Shown here in pieces: positions 57,915 through 64,000 of a DNA stretch of 64,000 bases. Position numbers and translations under genes: made by a program. The notes under the pieces are model-generated. The model saw only the letters and a list, made by a program, of their open reading frames with translations, was not told where the DNA came from and ran no database searches. Source of the stretch: Narthecium ossifragum (Eukaryota; Streptophyta; Magnoliopsida; Dioscoreales; Nartheciaceae). The stretch is from NCBI GenBank assembly GCA_963920575.1, contig OY986968.1, forward strand, positions 11,094,837 through 11,158,836. Direction: 5' to 3'. The stretch's first letter is position 1; every line of letters starts with the position of its first letter.

Positions 57915-59799
57915 AAAAAAAAAAAAAAAACTATACACACAAACACCCAACACCAGAGTAATGGTTCATTTTCTAATCAGCCAAAACTTTTGCTTCTTTA
58001 CATCAGGTTTTCCTCCCTTTTCTCTTAAGCATGACACATTTAGAAACTTCATGCTATAAAAAAGTATGCAAATAAAAACGAAGGTGAACTGAATAATCTC
58101 GCTAAGGACTAAATAAGGCAACTGCTACATAACACCGGCCAAGCAGATTCTACCTTCCAGCATACACATGGACATCCCGCTAGCAACAAAAGTGCTAAAA
58201 AAAACTTGCTGATATCAAGCTAGCACCAAGGTGCTGAAAAGCCTGCTGAATACTATGTAATATAGTCATGTAAATATCATAAGACACCTCAATATACAAG
58301 TAAATAGAAATTAAAGATTTAAAGCTTGAGCCTACTGGTATATATAGCACATCTCTTGGTCTAAAAGTTCTCTAACCGAGTCATGTCTGAGTGACCTAGA
58401 TGCTGATGCTAGAGCAATATAATAAGGGAAACAAAACCATCTACTACATTACTTGCATGGCTTTTTATGTAATCCCCTGAAGAGGTAGAATATCAAAATT
58501 AAACTATTACCATTTGATTTTCCTTGAAACCAAAGAACAATTGATGCAAAGAAAATTTATCTGATATCTACATTTATAAGTGAACGTCCCATAGAATAAA
58601 CAAAAAATAGCAATTAAAGCAAATAAGTCAAACACTAGCAATGAATAGTTGATATCTAGAAAACAACTTCACACAGTGTACATGAAAGGAAAAGAAGGAA
58701 TAAGGTTGCACTTTTCACTAAGGATGTTTGTTCTAATTATTGTGTCATGATCTAAATAAACAAAACCACTGTCAAGCTTTCATCAGAATGCTAAATGGAT
58801 ATGCCATAATATACAAAACAGAATTTTCAAGTCCCAGTTTCCACCAAGAAAACCTATAATCGCAACTTATAAACACATGCCATTAGCTATTTGCTACAGT
58901 TGGTTTAAGTGCCATTACACTTCCACAACAATTTCCATAAACCCTACACATTCAACATCATAAAACTTAATAATCCAAACTTCGTATGCAGAAAATACTT
59001 TAGCAAAGCCATTATCATGATTTAATTTGATTCAAGATTGCCTACTCCGGATGATTATCAATTATGTGAAGAAGAAATTGGTATGATAATGTTAGAAATG
59101 CTTGGACCAGCTAATTTAAATTAAGCAAAAGGCAGGTGCTTTAAATGCAACAGAATACAGGCAGAGATGGCCATTCTGAGAGTCAGGAGGCCATGAATTT
59201 ATAGTTGCTGTAAGTTTTCGAGGTTTCAATGAATCATTGTCAGCAAGAACATGAATTAAAGTACATATATTTCAAGAATACAATAAATCAAGAATCACTA
59301 ACCCATGGTAGGCAACATGATACAAGCAGGAAATGTTGTTCAACTACTAGCATAAGATGACCAATGAAAGGAAGAACTCCTAGTTAATTAAGCTGTACTG
59401 ATCACATGGCTTTACCAGGCTTGTGAAATAGCGAAATACAGTTGAGTTTTGATTGTGATAGCATGTGACAAAACTCCAATGAATTATGGAGACAGTAAAA
59501 CATATGAACCAAAGAAACATGGAAGTCTTATGAACTAAAGTAACAAAAAAAAAATCTAATTAATTTGAAGAATCTATTTGATATATCTACTCATTGTCTT
59601 CACAATATTGACAGTATCCAGCTTAAGAAAAGAGTAAAACTTTCTTCAACTAACAACTAGGTCTTTAAAGAAGAAACCTAATTTACTTCAGATTTAAGCA
59701 TTCCACCACACAGACATAAAATAAATCAACCAGGATAATTTCAGAAAAGCTCCTTACAGACTCTGATGCAAGAGCTTTGACAGATTTTCACAACCAGGA
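55368..59799. other. Probable DnaJ intron, no exon seen
   Basis: AT-rich sequence with a homopolymer block at 57882-57930 (C run followed by A run). No J-domain or other exons recognised on the minus strand. Confidence 0.5.
57882..57930. repeat. Poly(C)-poly(A) homopolymer tract
   Basis: About 22 C followed by about 26 A. Such length is error-prone for assembly, so exact counts should not be trusted. Confidence 0.9.
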
Positions 59800-59804
59800 A
59801 GTGG

Positions 59805-60650
59805 TGTTACGAGCGATTTTGCTCGTAACGTTATGAGGGTTTTACTTGTGACCTTGATGCCCTTATTCCGGCCGGAGGAGTCTCTGGTTGTGATGGCACG
59901 GCGGAGAAGAGGGTAGGAGGAAAGGAAGCTAGGGTTAGGATTAGGGTTTGAAGGATGGGGATGATGAGGATGGGGAAGTATGGAGTTTAGGGTTAGGATT
60001 AGGGTTTGAACGCATGGAAACTAGACTAAGGCAGGGAGGAAGAAGGGAGTACCCAAAAGAGGGAAAGAGGAGGGATCGTCGACGATCATCACGGTTAGAA
60101 CTTTGTCAGAAGCTCCACGGAGGGGGGGACTTGAGCAATCCTTCGTAAAGGTGACCGAGTCTAGAAAGCTGAAACATTTGATTTAATATTTCTGGATGAT
60201 TTTTCATTGAGGTATAGGGGTCTTTATATAGGCAAACTACAAGAGTCCTAAAGGGAGTTGAACTCCAACTAGATTACTTCATACGCAAGCAAAGACTAAA
60301 GCAAGATTCCTACTATAATATGAATAACTAAAGTAGAAAAGCAGTAAGGACCTAAGCTAGGAAGCTGAACCTGAACAGCTGATGGGGCCCACTAGCCGGC
60401 TCCTTGGGATCTGACCAAGCTTGGGTTGGATTTGGCTTGGCCCAGTCTAGATCTGGTTGCGTCAGCAATTGCACCCAATCGGTTGGGAATCTGATAAAAT
60501 GACCAACAGCAAAGTTGTAGCTCCACGAGTCCTCTAACAGCTCCTGAAGTTTCAGATCATTCCGAGCACTAGAGAATATTTGACGAATATTCTCCCAGCA
60601 GTCAACGATGCAGTCTTCTAGGACAAGTTAGTCGAAAACCGACCACAACA
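59805..60650 (-). repeat. 3' LTR of small element (846 bp)
   Basis: Starts TGTTACGAGCG and ends CCACAACA. Contains two tandem telomere-like blocks (TAGGGTTAGGATTAGGGTTT, at about 59932 and 59990). Lacks the GC-rich segment found in the other LTR. Confidence 0.88.
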
Positions 60651-61945
60651 TTCACTCCTCCTTTAAAGCGTCCTTGTCCTCAAGGACCATGTCGAGCAGG
60701 GGAAGAGTGCTTGTCTTGGCTCGGTTGAAGTTGACGCTCCTGTTTGATGGTGCTGATCGGGCGGCTATGATGACTGTTGTTCGAAGATTGTTTTGCAACC
60801 GTCGAAATCCCATTGATGACCAGGAAGTATGGTCTATCGAGGAATGGGTCAGCTGAGGGGGTTGAGCTCCACGGTTGGGCCAACAGCAGATGCAGGATGT
60901 AGAACTATGTCGCAACAATGCCAGGATCATGTCGTTGGACTGGAAGCGTCGATATTGATCGGATCGGGACTTGGGACGTGTTGGGCTCCGCAAAGGGTTT
61001 GGTGGAAACCTTGGGCTCGACCGATCATATGGGGTGAACCCTGCGTTTGACGGAGGTTGAGTGATCCTTAGCTTGCTCCAATGTGTACCTTTAAGCAAGT
61101 AGCCCGCCAAATCTTGGGGCATTAGAATTGGTGGCCCGGAAGTCCATAGCGCCTGTTAGGTGGAAGGTCACACATCAGATGGAAGAATGGCTCGTTATGG
61201 CGGCTAAACATCAGCCCAGATCTACTTGGAATTGGCGGGGGAGTTGAGGCGGACCCTAGTCGACCCCACAACAGATATGGAAATAGTGACGCTGGTAGTC
61301 CAAGTAGTAGAGATCGCACCTTAGGGTCAGGAGTTTGCGTTGCTGTTCGTGAGGGAGACCCCACGCTTGGCGAGGTGTCTACCTATAGACCAGCTCCTGG
61401 GGATCTTCCAATTTGTTGTCATCCTCGCACTCTGTTGATTTCTCAGTTGGATTAGGATTCTGTGGATTGTCAGACTTGTCGGTAGGAGGCTTGGGCAATT
61501 CGGGATCCTTTGGTACGAGATATCTGAGCACTGAGATCAGTGGTGGGAATCTTCGCATTGGTGCGGACGTGGCCATGTACAGTGGCTCAAAGTTGGACGT
61601 CTCAACAGAGAAGGGTGCCTAACACATTGCAGAGGATGGACTTTGTACCGGCAGCAACGGTGTTGGTAGGGGAGACCATGGTAGTAATTCTGGTCTGACT
61701 GAATCTGGTGCGGAGGTGACAATGAAGTCCAGCTCGGTTCGTGGCTCCGTTCGGGAAGGAGGCGAGCCGCAGGCAAGCCGAGCACGAGCCGGGCCAGAAA
61801 AAAGAGGGGAAAGAGAAAGAAAATAGGAAAAAAGGACAAAAAATAGGGGGAAATTAGGAAAAGAGGTGGGGAACTTCTGGCAAGAATCCGATGAGGATTG
61901 TGGTGAACTGTCGGCCCAGGGGGGTCGAAGACTCTTGTACCAAGT

Positions 61946-63017
61946 TGCTACAAGTGATTTTACTCGTAACGTCACAAGGGTTTTACTCGTGATCTTGATG
62001 ACCTTATTCTGGTCGGAGGAGTCTCTGGTGGTGATGGCACGACGGAGAAGAGGATAGGAGGAAGGAAAGCTAAGGATAGAGTTAGGGTTAGGGTTTGGAG
62101 GATGGGGAAGTATGGAGTCGTAGGGTAACTAGGAGTTGGTTGGGAAGAGGGAAGTAGGGAAGAAGAAGGTAAGAAAAGGGAGGAAGGAGGAAGGTGGCCG
62201 GCCGCGAGTCGCCGACGCCTTGGGGCGGCGGCCGGCGACGGGAAGCCGCGGAGGAACGAAGGGGCGGCCTGGGGGAGAAGGAAGAAGGAAGGAAGAAGGG
62301 GGGCGGCCTCGGCAGCGGTGGTGTCCGTGCGGACGCGACGGCTCACGACCAACTTCCCTTTGAGGGCACGGAAGCTAGACTAAGGAGGGGAGGAAGAAGG
62401 GAGAACCCAAAACAGGAGGGATCGTGGGTGAGAGCACCGACGCCGTTGCGGTTGGAACTCTGTCAGAAGCTCCGAAGGGGGGGTGACTTGGGAGGAACTC
62501 CTTCGAACAATCCCGAAGTCTTTGATTTAATATTTCTCGATGATTTCTCATTGAGCTATAGGGGCCTTTATATAGGCAAATTACAAGAGTCCTAAAAGGA
62601 GTTGAACTCCAATTAGGTTACTTCCTATGCAAGCAAACTTCCTACTCAAGTAAAGACTTAAAGCAAAAATCCTACTACAATATGAATAACTAAACTTGGG
62701 TCGGATTTGGCTTGGCCAGTTCCTTGGGATAACTGAACTAGACCAGCCGATGGGACCCACTGGCCAGTTCCTTGGGATCCAACCAAGCTTGGGTCGGATT
62801 TGGCTTGGCCCAGTCTAGATCTGATTGCATCAGCGATTGCGCCCAACTGGTCGGGAACATGAGAAAGTGCCGACAACAAAGATGTAACTCCACGAGTCCT
62901 CTATCAACTCTCGAAATTTCAGATTATTCCGAGCACCAGAAAATATTTGACGAATATTCTCCCGACAGTCGACGGTGCAGTCTTCTAGGACAAGTTGGTA
63001 GAAAACCGACCATAACA
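61946..63017 (-). repeat. 5' LTR of small element (1072 bp)
   Basis: Starts TGCTACAAGTG and ends CCATAACA. Longer than its partner because of a GC-rich segment (about 62190-62350) and a partial duplication of CTTGGGTCGGATTTGGCTTG at about 62695 and 62788. Confidence 0.88.
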
Positions 63018-63022
63018 AGTGG

Positions 63023-64000
63023 AAATAATGGAAAGAGAGAATGTGACAATGTGGATGATACAAGACAGTTTTGTCCCCTTTTTCAGATGCGAACAACACC
63101 TACATAGGTCTGGGCTTAAAAATAAGAAGATTAAGCATCAGGACTGATGGCTCTCGTTACAAATTTCAATTAGGTAATCTTTGTGCAAATACTGTCAAGA
63201 CACAATGCATTCTCTTAATCTGAATTACATGCAAGAGTTGGTTTTGATACTTACTTTGAAGGTGTCAATTCAAGGCGCTTGTGTCTCAAATTGCTGATAA
63301 AGGATGGGATTCTCCTCTATGAGGCACGAGGCATGACACATAATGCTCAGTAGCTCTTCATTGTAATACGAGGTACCAAATTACCAACAAAAATAAAATC
63401 CACAATTGTGTGCACTTTTTTTTGTGCTATTCATGCAGCTTCCTGCAGAATTTGTGGACAAGTAACTAGTTCATTATCCCTAGCAACTAGCTTGTATTTC
63501 ACATCCAACACTCTCTGAAGCAAGAAGTCATGAAGAAATGTGAAAAAAGATTTGCTTATTCTATCGACAAAAAAATATCTTGAAAACACAGTAGACCAGA
63601 AACCAAAGCAGAACCTCCAGTCTTTCAACACTACGTGAATGTAGATGTCTATGATGCAAAGTGAGCTACATGCAGTCCCATATCTGTAGGCATATGAGAT
63701 TACAAAAAAGAAAGAGATAAATTATCTCGTGAGCTGCGATGAGGAACCAACATAATAGGAAAAAGTGAGGAATCACTTTAACTCATTGGCTAGTCTATTG
63801 CAAAAATGATTTGTTCAATATGTGGGACAAGTGATTGGATTGCCACACATGAGCAAATATGCAACCATGGAAATCACATTTTACAACAATGAACTCAATT
63901 ATGACAAAGAGGCCACAACAATAAACTGACCTGTCCTACATTCTGATCTAAAGAATTATCAACATAGAAGGTGAGGAGAAAGCAGCGCCACTACAACAAG
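63023..64000. other. Probable intron or intergenic, nothing recognised
   Basis: AT-rich; no exon, RNA gene or transposon ends could be supported. Confidence 0.5.

Larger units (their letters stand above)
59800..63022 (-). mobile_element. Small non-autonomous LTR retrotransposon, target duplication AGTGG
   Basis: Element 59805-63017 (3.2 kb) with LTRs 59805-60650 and 61946-63017, each TG...AACA on the plus strand, and perfect AGTGG at 59800-59804 and 63018-63022. On the minus strand a primer site resembling initiator tRNA-Met (TTGGTACAAGAG) adjoins the right LTR, and a purine tract (AAAGGAGGAGTG) adjoins the left LTR. Minus-strand TATA (CTATATAAAG) in both LTRs at about 62564-62575 and 60219-60230. 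The 1.3-kb interior has no RT or integrase; weak open frames (61576-61379, 61122-60652) have no domain I recognise. LARD/TRIM-like and dependent on other elements. Confidence 0.9.

Noticed and set aside
59930..60010. Interstitial telomere
   Set aside because: Only a few TTAGGG-like units, located in the same part of both LTRs, hence a feature of the element leader.
60652..61576. Protein-coding gene in the interior of the small LTR element
   Set aside because: Frames are broken, composition is low-complexity, and no gag, RT or integrase motif can be recognised.

Overview
This window is nuclear DNA of a flowering plant. Evidence: a spliced sphingoid long-chain base kinase gene of the plant LCBK1 type, GT-AG introns with long AT-rich bodies, plant LTR-retrotransposon lineages (Tekay-like chromovirus, Athila-like, Copia), plant MITEs, and a 200-N scaffold gap. 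I cannot name the species.

Layout. 1-11348 (+): seven exons (the first cut by the window edge) of an LCBK1-type kinase. All intron phases agree, giving 562 residues to a stop at 11346-11348. Its introns hold a 5S-rRNA-derived retro-insertion, a Tourist-like MITE and a direct duplication. 11990-13510: a decayed Copia pol fragment (-) that took a poly(A) LINE 3' end between duplicated target sites. 13510-37484: a nested block in which every recognisable LTR element is in minus orientation: a GC-rich LTR-like block; a diverged Tekay-type LTR split by a solo Athila-type LTR (target duplication AAGAC); a Tekay-like element (LTRs 18936-21165 and 25945-37484, internal 21166-25944); and, inside the latter's right LTR, a young Athila-like element (27589-37444, target duplication CCTAT) that lost RT, RNase H and the integrase core.

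37578-38190 (-): GRF-type zinc-finger gene or gene fragment. 39190-40320: AT-rich array of short inverted repeats, then the gap 40401-40600. 41075-41985 (+): two-exon gene with an atypical homeodomain and a Pro/Gln-rich tail. Its 3' part and downstream flank are repeated in inverted orientation at 45104-46324; a 730-bp hAT-type MITE sits at the inner edge. 46325-54900: gene-poor, with a LINE 3' end near 53 kb. 54929-55367 (-): last exon of a type II DnaJ/Hsp40 gene whose upstream exons are not seen. 59805-63017: small non-autonomous LTR retrotransposon with a perfect 5-bp target duplication (AGTGG).

The most unusual signal is a family of tandem hairpins built on the self-complementary octamer GATCGATC, often in pairs within one unit. 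It occurs in the U3 of the Athila-type LTRs (five paired units), in the transcribed leader of the Tekay-type LTRs (with a 36-bp perfect palindrome), and again in the Athila interior just ahead of the env-like ORF. A shared spacer core (CTCTGTCAAG) links the arrays of the two unrelated lineages, suggesting the array itself moves between element families.
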